Positions 1 through 5,952 of a DNA stretch of 5,984 nt are shown piece by piece; positions within the stretch are counted from its first letter, which is position 1; each line of letters opens with the position of its first letter. The translations under genes were made by a program, and so were the position numbers. The notes below the pieces were generated by a model, which had not been told where the DNA came from, made no database searches, and saw nothing but the letters and a program-made list of their open reading frames with translations. The stretch covers positions 1 through 5,984 of the forward strand of contig CAYSPU010000314.1 in NCBI GenBank assembly GCA_964432995.1, written 5' to 3'. The DNA comes from CAYSPU01 sp964432995. GTDB taxonomy: Bacteria > Verrucomicrobiota > Verrucomicrobiia > Limisphaerales > JAHDYP01.

Positions 1-1407
1 GCTGAGGAGGGTCTGGAAGAAGGGACCGCCACGGTCGGAGGCATCGCGGAACGAGGCGTTCCCTTGGTTCTCCAGAAGGAGGGGCGGCATTCCTTGCAGG
101 AAGTGCGCGTGTCCGTTGGCGATGAAGAGGTCCAGGTCGCCATCGTTGTCGTGGTCGAGGAAGTTGCCGCCCCAGCCGGTGAACTTCGAGGAGATGTCGA
201 GGATACCGGAAGTCTGGATGCGGTCCTCGAAGAAGCCGCCGCGGGAACTCAGGTAGAGCGAGGCCTTCCCGAAGCGCGTGACCAGGAGATCCGGCAGGCC
301 GTCGCCGTTGCAGTCCCCGACGGTCGCGCCCATCGAACCGTCGGCGGTGCCGAACTGGCTGACGCCGGTTCCGGTCTGCAACCCGACGTCCGTGAAATGC
401 CCGCGGCCGTTGTTGGCCAGGAGGAGATTGGGGGTGGCGTCGTTGGACACGTAGAGATCCTGGTCGCCGTCCCAGTCGTAGTCCAATGCGGTGGCGGACA
501 TGGCGCGGTGGCCGGCGATGCGGATGCCCGAGGCCTCACTGACGTTTGCGAACGTTCCATCGCCCCGGTTGCGGAAGAGGAGGTTGAACTCGGGATCGTA
601 GGAGAGCGGTCCCGGGTAGGGCACCTGGCTTCCCGGAGGAACCTGGATCGAGCGATCGAAGACCAGGTAATTGGCCACGAAGAGGTCCAGGCGGCCATCG
701 CGATCGGCGTCGAAGAAGCAGGCGGAGATCCCCATCTGGCGGGAGGCGAGACCGGCGGTTGCGGTCACATCCCGGAAGGTGCCGTCGCCTTCGTTGCGGT
801 AGAGAATGAGGCTGCCGAAGTTCACGACCAGCAGGTCCGTGTCGCCGTCGTTGTCATAGTCCGCAGCAGCGGCGGTTGTTCCCCAGCCGTGTCCTTGGAC
901 GCCTGCCTTCCCGGTCACGTCTTCGAACGACCCGTCGCCCCGGTTCCGGAACAGCCGGTTGGGCCAGCGCTCGGTCGCGGGCGGCGCGTCCGAAAACGCC
1001 GGGTCGGGACCGGAGTTGACCAGGTAGATGTCCATGAAGCCGTCGCCGTCGTAATCCAATACGGCGCCGCCGGCACCATCGGATTCCATGATGGTATCGA
1101 GCTTGCCGTCGGCCAGTTGATGGCGAAACCGGAGTTGAGCGGTTTCGGCGATTTCGCGGAAGAAGGGAGTGGCGGGGGGCTTGGGGCTGACGGTGTTCCC
1201 GGGCTCGGATGGTGGATTGGCGGCGGCCGGAGGAGTGGAAGGCCGGCACCCAGTGAGGAACAGGCACACGCCGACGGCCGGGAGCAGCAGCGGTATCCAC
1301 CTCCAACGGCCGACGGCCAAGCGCCGCACCAGCGCGGAGAACGGGGGGAGGACCTCACCGCGCTTGCGGGAACGTCGGTACGTGGACTCTGGAATATGGA
1401 CATCCAT
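1..1407 (-). CDS. FG-GAP/VCBS-repeat lipoprotein, ASPIC/UnbV-like (C-terminus outside window)
   Basis: The minus-strand frame is open from the start codon to the left edge, giving 469 codons and no stop, so the gene is partial. Counting from the ATG at 1407, residues 38-53 are hydrophobic and end in the lipobox LTGC, with the lipidated cysteine at residue 54; a Pro/Ala-rich linker follows. Six calcium-binding DxDxDG-type motifs begin near residues 118 (DYDGDG), 183 (DYDNDG), 233 (DADRDG), 309 (DYDWDG), 365 (DCNGDG) and 418 (DHDNDG). Most are followed by the family's LFRNRGDGTFxDVT-like strand, so this is a beta-propeller of FG-GAP/VCBS repeats. In family members an ASPIC/UnbV domain often follows; it would lie beyond position 1. 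The protein is presumably exported and membrane-anchored; its ligand is unknown. Start choice: ATG 1407 has GGAAG at 1422-1418 and lies downstream of a promoter-like pair. GTG 1329 would give a more typical 27-residue lipoprotein signal, and ATG 1455 is also in frame. The family call is firm, the start is not. Confidence 0.9.
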   Translation of the reverse strand, partial: MDVHIPESTYRRSRKRGEVLPPFSALVRRLAVGRWRWIPLLLPAVGVCLFLTGCRPSTPPAAANPPSEPGNTVSPKPPATPFFREIAETAQLRFRHQLADGKLDTIMESDGAGGAVLDYDGDGFMDIYLVNSGPDPAFSDAPPATERWPNRLFRNRGDGSFEDVTGKAGVQGHGWGTTAAAADYDNDGDTDLLVVNFGSLILYRNEGDGTFRDVTATAGLASRQMGISACFFDADRDGRLDLFVANYLVFDRSIQVPPGSQVPYPGPLSYDPEFNLLFRNRGDGTFANVSEASGIRIAGHRAMSATALDYDWDGDQDLYVSNDATPNLLLANNGRGHFTDVGLQTGTGVSQFGTADGSMGATVGDCNGDGLPDLLVTRFGKASLYLSSRGGFFEDRIQTSGILDISSKFTGWGGNFLDHDNDGDLDLFIANGHAHFLQGMPPLLLENQGNASFRDASDRGGPFFQTLLS

Positions 1408-1441
1408 GCGCCAGTTGCTTCCGGGTGTCAGACGGCGGGGG

Positions 1442-1471
1442 AATCTAGCCCGCATATTGCTCGCGTTTCAA
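1442..1471 (-). promoter_or_regulatory. Candidate sigma70-type promoter for the VCBS lipoprotein gene
   Basis: Read on the minus strand, TTGAAA (1471-1466, 5 of 6 to the -35 consensus) is separated by 18 nt from TAGATT (1447-1442, 4 of 6 to the -10 consensus). Transcription would start near 1435, giving a leader of about 28 nt that contains the GGAAG ribosome site before ATG 1407. This would exclude ATG 1455 as the start. Consensus matches of this quality occur by chance, so this is a suggestion only. Confidence 0.35.
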
Positions 1472-1535
1472 GCGCGCGAAGTCTGGACGAGCGCATGAAG
1501 TCCCGAATGTGTGCAGCCCGGACGAGCCAAAGTAG

Positions 1536-1547
1536 TGGTCGCGACCA
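1536..1547. promoter_or_regulatory. Perfect 12-bp palindrome, possible operator
   Basis: TGGTCGCGACCA equals its own reverse complement. It lies between the two divergent promoter candidates, about 100 nt upstream of the putative minus-strand transcription start. Its position and symmetry fit a dimeric regulator site, but nothing in the sequence identifies a protein, and GC-rich DNA yields such palindromes by chance. Confidence 0.25.
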
Positions 1548-1563
1548 AAGTCAGTCAGGAGAA

Positions 1564-1577
1564 CTGCCCAAGGGCAG
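1564..1577. repeat. Short inverted repeat CTGCCC-AA-GGGCAG
   Basis: A perfect 6-bp inverted repeat with a 2-nt centre, 16 nt to the right of the 12-bp palindrome in the same divergent region. A 2-nt loop is too tight for a stable RNA hairpin using all pairs, so a DNA-level dyad is the more natural reading. The function is unknown. Confidence 0.25.
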
Positions 1578-1692
1578 GACAAGGCGTTGTGTCAACATTG
1601 GACAGCCGCGGGATGCGCTTCGGAGAGTAGAAATGCCGCATTGCGGGCGGCGATGAGGCGCCCGTTGAGTTTGGCACAATTGCGCGGCGAAC

Positions 1693-1720
1693 TTGCCTTT
1701 TGCCGGCTGGAACCGATAAT
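1693..1720 (+). promoter_or_regulatory. Candidate sigma70-type promoter for pilC
   Basis: TTGCCT (1693-1698, 4 of 6) and GATAAT (1715-1720, 5 of 6) are separated by 16 nt. Transcription would start near 1727, only about 6 nt before the ATG at 1733, so the mRNA would be almost leaderless and would lack the weak AGAGA (1721-1725) ribosome site. Either pilC is translated from a very short leader or this match is fortuitous. Confidence 0.3.
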
Positions 1721-1732
1721 AGAGATCAAGGT

Positions 1733-2944
1733 ATGGCATCTTTCACATACGTAGCCCGCGAGGCGGGGACCAACCGGGAGATCCGGAGCAGCATTGACGC
1801 GTCATCCGAGCAGGCGGCCATCGCCGCGCTGTTGAACCGGAATCTGCTGGTCGTCTCCATCCAGGAGAAGATCGGCAAACGGGGTCGGACCGCGGGCGGG
1901 TCGGTGGCGCTGGCGGACCTCGTGATGTTCACGCGCCAGTTAGCCACGATGATCGACGCGGGGTTGGCGATGGTGCAATCGCTGCAGGCGCTGGCCGAGC
2001 AGACGACCAACAAGGTGATGCGGGATGTGATCAAGGATGTCTGCACCCGAGTGGAAGGCGGCGACAGTTTCTCGCAGGCGCTGGTGAAGCACCCGAAGGT
2101 GTTCACGCGGTTGTATGTGAGCATGGTGGACGCGGGGGAGAAGGGTGGTTTGCTGGCGGAGGTGATGGCGCGGTTGGCGACCTACTTGGAGAACACCGCC
2201 CGGCTGCGCAAGAAGGTGATCTCGGCGATGATGTATCCGACGATCGTGACGATCATCGCGATTGCGATTACGACCTTCCTGCTGCTCAAGGTGGTGCCGG
2301 TGTTTGGTGACATTTACTCGGGGTTTGGCGCCCAGTTGCCCGGGCCGACCCAGTTTCTGATCGACCTGAGCAAGGCGCTGCAGCGGAACTTCCTCTTCAT
2401 TCTGCCGGCGGTCGCCCTCCTGATCTACGGCTGGTTTGCCTACATCAAGACCAAGCCGGGCCGCGAGTTCTGGGACCGGACCCGGATCTCGCTACCGATC
2501 TTCGGGCCGATCGCGCACAAGATCTGTCTGGCGCGCTTCACGCGCACCCTGGCCTCCCTGGTGCGCAGCGGCGTCCCCATCCTCGAGGTGCTCAACATCG
2601 TGGGCAACACGGTGGGCAACGTGGTGATGGAGAAGGCCATCCGCGTGGCCTCCGGCGATATCGAGCGTGGCGAGGGCATTTCCGCCGCCCTGGGCAAGCA
2701 CCCGGTGTTCCCGACGATGATCATCCGTATGATGACCGCGGGCGAGCAGACCGGAAAGATCGATGCGATGCTGGAACGGGTGGCGGACTTCCTGGACGAG
2801 GAGATTGAGACGACATTGTCAGGCTTGACGTCGCTGATCGAGCCGTTGCTCATCGTGTTTCTGGGGGTCGTCATCGGCGGCATCGTGGTCTGCATGTTCC
2901 TGCCGATCTTCAAGATGAGCCAGATCATCAACCCGCGGCGGTAA
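1733..2944 (+). CDS. pilC: Type II secretion/type IV pilus inner-membrane platform protein, PilC/GspF family
   Basis: This 403-residue protein has the usual length and layout of PilC/GspF. The short N-terminal segment (MASFTYVARE, residues 1-10, up to about 45) matches the family's opening. Two homologous T2SSF domains follow, at about 63-187 and 265-390. Each contains the characteristic A-G-E-x-x-G signature (AGEKGG 134-139, AGEQTG 336-341). Membrane segments are visible at about 168-190, 219-238 and 370-392, and the protein ends with the typical LPIFKMSQII tail (390-399). In the family this protein sits in the inner membrane, contacts the PilB/PilT or GspE motor ATPases, and transmits their motion to pilin assembly. 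I chose ATG 1733 because homologues begin with this MxxFxY motif. An in-frame TTG at 1700 would add 11 unlike residues. No clear strong Shine-Dalgarno precedes it. A response-regulator gene follows after 173 nt; no pilB, pilT or pilin gene is in view. PilC and GspF cannot be fully separated here; PilC is favoured. Confidence 0.92.
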   Translation: MASFTYVAREAGTNREIRSSIDASSEQAAIAALLNRNLLVVSIQEKIGKRGRTAGGSVALADLVMFTRQLATMIDAGLAMVQSLQALAEQTTNKVMRDVIKDVCTRVEGGDSFSQALVKHPKVFTRLYVSMVDAGEKGGLLAEVMARLATYLENTARLRKKVISAMMYPTIVTIIAIAITTFLLLKVVPVFGDIYSGFGAQLPGPTQFLIDLSKALQRNFLFILPAVALLIYGWFAYIKTKPGREFWDRTRISLPIFGPIAHKICLARFTRTLASLVRSGVPILEVLNIVGNTVGNVVMEKAIRVASGDIERGEGISAALGKHPVFPTMIIRMMTAGEQTGKIDAMLERVADFLDEEIETTLSGLTSLIEPLLIVFLGVVIGGIVVCMFLPIFKMSQIINPRR

Positions 2945-3106
2945 CCGACGACGGGTGCCAGAGACGAAGCGGCCCGGAGCCGACAGAGCGCTCGTCCGCA
3001 GGGGCAAAAACCGCGCGTGGGCCGGGGACGACCGAACCCTCAGCGCGACTTGCGCGAGGATCCGGGGCGGTCGATACGGACTTGCGCGTCCGGCGGCCTT
3101 CCCCTT

Positions 3107-3110
3107 AGGG
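3107..3110 (+). promoter_or_regulatory. Ribosome binding site setting the response-regulator start
   Basis: AGGG lies 7 nt before the ATG at 3118, a good spacing. It supports this start, which also places the receiver's acidic DDE triad at residues 8-10, as expected. The 173-nt gap after pilC (2945-3117) shows no convincing intrinsic terminator or promoter, so co-transcription with pilC is possible. Confidence 0.5.
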
Positions 3111-3117
3111 TGCCGGC

Positions 3118-4578
3118 ATGGCGAGGATTCTCATCGCAGACGACGAGGCCACAATGGTGCAGATGGTGACCGAGTTGCTGCGGGGCGATGGGCACGAGGT
3201 TTTCCCGTTCACCAACGGCAACGCGGCTCTGGAGGCGATCGAATCGATCGGGCCGGAACTGGTGATCACCGACCTCTACCTCGACCGCACGCGGGCCCAG
3301 GGCTTGGACATCGTCAACAAGGCGCGCTCGCTGACGCCTCCGGCGCTGGTGATTGTCATTACCGGCTTCGGGTCGGTGGAGACGGCGGTCGAGGCCATGA
3401 AACGAGGGGCCTACGACTACCTGGCCAAGCCGTTCAAACTCGACGAGCTGAAACTGGGCGTGCAGCGGGCGTTGTCCTACAGCGAGGCGGTCTCGGAAAA
3501 CGTCTACCTCCGCAAGCAACTCAAGAAGAAATACCAGTTCAGCCAGATCATCGGGAACTCGGCCCGGATGCAGGAGGTGTTCCGCATGATCGAACGGGTG
3601 GCGGATACCGACAGCACCGTGCTCCTGCGGGGAGAAAGCGGGACCGGCAAGGAGTTGGTAGCCCGCGCCCTGCATTTCAACAGCCGGCGTCAGTTCCACC
3701 CCTTCATCCCGGTGAACTGCAGTGCCTTGCCGGAAAACCTGCTGGAGTCGGAATTGTTCGGCCACCGCCGCGGCTCCTTCACGGGGGCCATCAACGACAA
3801 GAAGGGCCTCTTCCAGGAGGCCGACGGCGGCACGATCCTGTTGGACGAGATCGGCACGATGCCGCCGCTCCTGCAAAGTCGCCTGTTGCGCGTCCTGCAG
3901 GAGCGCGAGATTCGCCGGGTAGGGGACACGATTCCGATCGTGGTCAACGTGCGGGTGGTGGCGGCCACCAACGAGGCGCTGGAGCAGCGAGTCAAGGACG
4001 GCAAGTTTCGGGAGGACCTTTACTACCGGCTCAACGTGATTCCGATCGAGTTGCCCGCGCTTCGCGAGCGGAAAGACGACATCCCCCTGCTGGTGGTGCA
4101 TTTCCTCCGGGAGCGGGTTCACGCGGCGACCGGACAACCGTTCCAGGTCACCCGCCAGGCCATGGAAGCCCTCGTCGCCTACAACTGGCCCGGCAACGTC
4201 CGCGAGATGGAAAACGCCATCGAACGCGCCTGCGCCCTGGCCGACAGCAACCTCCTCCGGGTCGATGACCTCCCGCCTGCCGTCCAGCGCCTGGCGTCGG
4301 GACAAAGCTCCGACACGGTCTTCGCGACGCCCGAAGTGAGCGGGGTGCGCACGTTTGGCCCGGCATCGGCCGAGTCGCCCGACGGGACCGGCCCCGGGGC
4401 GTCGGCGCCGGCACCGGTGCATTTTGGCCCCCTGAAAACCTTCCTCCGGGAACAGGAACTCACTTACCTGAATCGGGCCCTGGCCCAGACCGGTGGCGAC
4501 AAGGAGAAGACTGCCGCGTTGCTTGGGATCAGCCTCGCCACCCTCTACCGGAAGCTGGCTGGCGAAGGGGAAAGCTAG
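3118..4578 (+). CDS. Sigma54-dependent response regulator, NtrC/PilR class
   Basis: This 486-residue protein has three domains. The receiver (about 1-120) shows the acidic pocket D8/D9, phospho-acceptor D52, T82 and K104 (in AKPF). The AAA+ sigma54-activation domain (about 140-375) carries Walker A GESGTGKE (172-179), the sigma54-contacting loop as GSFTGA (219-224, a common variant of GAFTGA), Walker B ILLDE (240-244), sensor I AATN (282-285), the FREDLYYRL arginine-finger region (297-305) and the sensor II region WPGNVRE (357-363). A Gly/Pro/Ser-rich linker (about 394-433) leads to a Fis-type helix-turn-helix (about 440-480, AALLGISLATLYRKL). By family knowledge it is activated by phosphorylation and uses ATP hydrolysis to open promoters held by sigma54 RNA polymerase. 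Oddities: the beta3-alpha3 loop reads DLYLDRTRAQGLD, two residues longer than NtrC and without the usual Met/Leu-Pro. No sensor kinase is adjacent. Position after pilC suggests a PilR-like role, but the target genes cannot be told from sequence. Confidence 0.93.
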   Translation: MARILIADDEATMVQMVTELLRGDGHEVFPFTNGNAALEAIESIGPELVITDLYLDRTRAQGLDIVNKARSLTPPALVIVITGFGSVETAVEAMKRGAYDYLAKPFKLDELKLGVQRALSYSEAVSENVYLRKQLKKKYQFSQIIGNSARMQEVFRMIERVADTDSTVLLRGESGTGKELVARALHFNSRRQFHPFIPVNCSALPENLLESELFGHRRGSFTGAINDKKGLFQEADGGTILLDEIGTMPPLLQSRLLRVLQEREIRRVGDTIPIVVNVRVVAATNEALEQRVKDGKFREDLYYRLNVIPIELPALRERKDDIPLLVVHFLRERVHAATGQPFQVTRQAMEALVAYNWPGNVREMENAIERACALADSNLLRVDDLPPAVQRLASGQSSDTVFATPEVSGVRTFGPASAESPDGTGPGASAPAPVHFGPLKTFLREQELTYLNRALAQTGGDKEKTAALLGISLATLYRKLAGEGES

Positions 4579-4638
4579 CCGGTTTTCTTTGTTTCTTTTT
4601 CCGGAACCGACTCCTAGTATGCCGCCCCTCGGTTGGCC

Positions 4639-4673
4639 GCGGTCCGAGGCCCGTGGCTTGGACGGCAGCCGTC
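4639..4673 (+). promoter_or_regulatory. Dyad-rich leader element upstream of fba
   Basis: Two overlapping inverted repeats lie 56-90 nt before the aldolase start. The first arm pair (4639-4648 with 4657-4666) makes a 10-position stem with one mismatch and one G-T pair around an 8-nt loop. The second is GACGGC-A-GCCGTC (4661-4673), a perfect 6-bp dyad with a 1-nt centre. The two share the segment 4661-4666, so as RNA they are mutually exclusive, and the second could be an operator at DNA level. No known riboswitch is recognised. Confidence 0.25.
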
Positions 4674-4715
4674 GTTCCTGCCCAGAAGCCCGGAGACAAA
4701 ACGACCAGAAGAACC

Positions 4716-4720
4716 GGAGA
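4716..4720 (+). promoter_or_regulatory. Ribosome binding site of fba
   Basis: GGAGA lies 8 nt before the ATG at 4729 and is the clearest Shine-Dalgarno sequence in the window, as expected for an abundant glycolytic enzyme. It supports this start codon. Confidence 0.6.
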
Positions 4721-4728
4721 AATAGGTT

Positions 4729-5691
4729 ATGCCATTAACACACACACGCGAACTCTTTGCCAAGGCACTGAAGGGCAAGTATGCACTGGGTGCCTTTAAC
4801 GTGAACAACATGGAGCTCATCCAGGCCATCGTCGAGGCCTGCGAAGAGGAAAAGGCCCCCTTGATCCTCCAAATCTCCAAGGGCGCCCGGCAATACGCCA
4901 ACCCCGTTTACCTCAAGAAACTCATCGAGGCCGCCATCAGCCTCTCCAATATCCCCATCGCGGTTCACCTCGACCACGGCGACACCTTCGAACTCTGCAA
5001 GGAGTGCATCGATGAAGGCTTCACCAGCGTCATGATCGATGCCTCTCACGAACCTTTCGAGAAGAACGTCGAGATCTGCCGCAAAGTCGTCGACTACGCC
5101 CACAAACACAACTGCGTCGTCGAAGGCGAGCTCGGGCAGTTGGTTGGCGCTCAGTTTGATGAAGGTGAAGCGGGGGGGAGCTACTCGACCGGTGGCCATT
5201 ACACCCATCCGGAGGAAGCCCTCAAGTTCGTCCGCGAATCGGGAGTCGATTCGCTGGCGGTCGCCATCGGGAACAGCCACGGCGCCTACAAGTTCAAGGG
5301 CGAACAGCACCTGGACTTGGAGCGGCTGAAAGCCATCAAGAAGGCCCTGATGGACGCCGGCCTGGGCGACTACCCCCTCGTCCTGCACGGCGCTTCCAGC
5401 GTCCCGCAAGACCTCGTCGCCGAAGTCAACAAATACGGCGGGAAGATGCCCGATGCCCAGGGCGTACCCGAAGCCGACATCGAAGTGGCCCGGCGGACCG
5501 GTGTCACTAAGGTCAACATCGACACCGACCTGCGCATCGCCCTCACCGCGGGCATCCGCAAGGTCTTCAGCGAGAACCCGAAGGAGTTCGACCCGCGCAA
5601 ATACCTCGGTCCCGCCCGTAAGAACGTCAAGGACCTCGTCCGCCACAAGGTCAAGAACGTCCTCTGCTGCGCCGGCCACGCCTTCGACTGA
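4729..5691 (+). CDS. fba: Class II (zinc-dependent) fructose-bisphosphate aldolase
   Basis: This 320-residue cytoplasmic enzyme reversibly cleaves fructose 1,6-bisphosphate into dihydroxyacetone phosphate and glyceraldehyde 3-phosphate in glycolysis and gluconeogenesis. The fold is a TIM barrel of usual class II length. The HLDHGD motif (80-85) supplies catalytic D82 and zinc ligand H83. Further metal-site residues are E134 in VEGELG (131-136), H184 in GNSHG (181-185) and H220 in LHGASSVP (219-226). NIDTD (263-267) forms part of the phosphate-binding site, and the YSTGGHYTHPEEA segment (152-164) is the mobile active-site loop region. All key residues are intact. The start is set by a good ribosome site and the family's N-terminal MPLxxxxELFxKA pattern. 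The gene has its own 150-nt leader and terminator, so it is probably an independent unit unrelated to the pilus genes. Related class II aldolases act on tagatose bisphosphate, but fructose bisphosphate is the more likely substrate. Confidence 0.96.
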   Translation: MPLTHTRELFAKALKGKYALGAFNVNNMELIQAIVEACEEEKAPLILQISKGARQYANPVYLKKLIEAAISLSNIPIAVHLDHGDTFELCKECIDEGFTSVMIDASHEPFEKNVEICRKVVDYAHKHNCVVEGELGQLVGAQFDEGEAGGSYSTGGHYTHPEEALKFVRESGVDSLAVAIGNSHGAYKFKGEQHLDLERLKAIKKALMDAGLGDYPLVLHGASSVPQDLVAEVNKYGGKMPDAQGVPEADIEVARRTGVTKVNIDTDLRIALTAGIRKVFSENPKEFDPRKYLGPARKNVKDLVRHKVKNVLCCAGHAFD

Positions 5692-5722
5692 TAATCGAAC
5701 GCCCCTATTTTCCGCCCCATCC

Positions 5723-5752
5723 AAACCCGCTTCCCACCGAAGCGGGTTTTTT
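5723..5752 (+). terminator. Rho-independent terminator after fba
   Basis: AAACCCGCTT (5723-5732) and AAGCGGGTTT (5740-5749) form a perfect 10-bp stem with a 7-nt loop. A run of six T (5747-5752) begins within the right arm. It lies 31 nt after the fba stop and is oriented for rightward transcription; the opposite strand lacks a comparable T-run. Confidence 0.92.
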
Positions 5753-5780
5753 CATTAACCCCACCCCAGAACGCGACCAA

Positions 5781-5812
5781 TCCCTCGCTCGCAGCACCCG
5801 GCCAAACACTTC
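5781..5812 (+). repeat. 32-bp direct repeat, copy 1
   Basis: This copy matches 5953-5984 at 29 of 32 positions without gaps, with a 23-bp core (5790-5812, CGCAGCACCC...CCAAACACTTC) differing at one base. Weaker similarity extends leftwards to about 5765. The copies start 172 bp apart. Confidence 0.8.
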
Positions 5813-5850
5813 CGCCCTCATCCCGCCAAAACGCGCTCACCTCCTCCGCT

Positions 5851-5927
5851 GGATGTTGGTCGTTCGGTGTTGGATGTTCGATGTTTCGCTCAAGGTTCAA
5901 AGCTCGAAGTTCCAGGTTCAAAGTTCA
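5851..5927. repeat. Degenerate heptamer array, 11 units in register
   Basis: Seventy-seven bases divide cleanly into eleven 7-mers. Units 1-5 are GGATGTT, GGTCGTT, CGGTGTT, GGATGTT and CGATGTT. Units 6-11 are TCGCTCA, AGGTTCA, AAGCTCG, AAGTTCC, AGGTTCA and AAGTTCA. There is thus a TGTT-ending block followed by a GTTCA-like block with no slip of phase. On the opposite strand it reads as TGAACTT-type then AACATCC-type units. From memory, similar GTTGGATGTTCGATGTT-like intergenic repeats occur in Verrucomicrobiota, Lentisphaerota and related genomes and generate spurious NIEHPTPN-like peptides. Mechanism and function are unknown to me. Confidence 0.75.
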
Positions 5928-5952
5928 CTGCTCTTTCCCCGAGCGCACGCGC

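Larger units (their letters stand above)
1408..1732. other. Divergent intergenic region between the VCBS lipoprotein gene and pilC
   Basis: This 325-nt stretch separates two divergently transcribed genes. I see no credible coding sequence in it. It holds a promoter-like pair for each direction (1471-1442 minus, 1693-1720 plus), two short palindromes (1536-1547 and 1564-1577), and a 6-bp inverted repeat CGGGCG/CGCCCG at 1644-1649 and 1659-1664 with a 9-nt loop. The latter has no T-tract and so is not an intrinsic terminator. No tRNA or riboswitch structure is recognisable. Confidence 0.6.

Noticed and set aside
854..1403. Two minus-strand open frames with ATG starts overlapping the lipoprotein gene in other frames.
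   Set aside because: They translate to Arg/Ser/Pro-rich low-complexity sequence and are out of frame with the recognisable VCBS repeats.
64..1656. A 530-codon open frame on the plus strand opposite the lipoprotein gene.
   Set aside because: It is antisense to a frame with clear FG-GAP/VCBS repeats and a lipobox. Its own translation is Val/Glu/Gly-rich with no family features; it stays open because of GC-rich codon bias and the repeated DxDxDG codons.
1672..1687. TGGCAC upstream of pilC as a sigma54 (-24/-12) promoter.
   Set aside because: The required GC dinucleotide is not at the correct distance from GG (it is one base off) and the TTGC element is too close, so the match to the -24/-12 consensus fails.
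1700..1732. An alternative TTG start adding 11 residues to PilC.
   Set aside because: The added residues do not resemble the family, whose members start at the MxxFxY motif encoded from 1733.
2955..4422. Long overlapping open frames (plus 2955-4268, minus 3040-4422) across the regulator gene.
   Set aside because: Both are shadows of the response regulator, which has every expected motif in its own frame; the shadows are Arg/Gly-rich and lack recognisable domains.
4575..4609. Inverted CGGTT/AACCG around a T-rich stretch after the regulator gene as a terminator.
   Set aside because: The stem is only 5 bp with a 20-nt loop, and the T-rich tract lies in the loop rather than after the stem.
4615..4620. 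TAGTAT as a -10 box for fba.
   Set aside because: No acceptable -35 element lies 16-18 nt upstream; a promoter for fba probably exists in 4579-4728 but I cannot place it.
4735..5724. A 329-codon minus-strand open frame across the aldolase gene.
   Set aside because: It is antisense to an intact class II aldolase and shows no independent motif or ribosome site.
5370..5921. A minus-strand open frame beginning in the heptamer array and running into fba.
   Set aside because: Its N-terminus is the periodic translation of the 7-nt repeat, it crosses the fba terminator, and the rest is antisense to fba.
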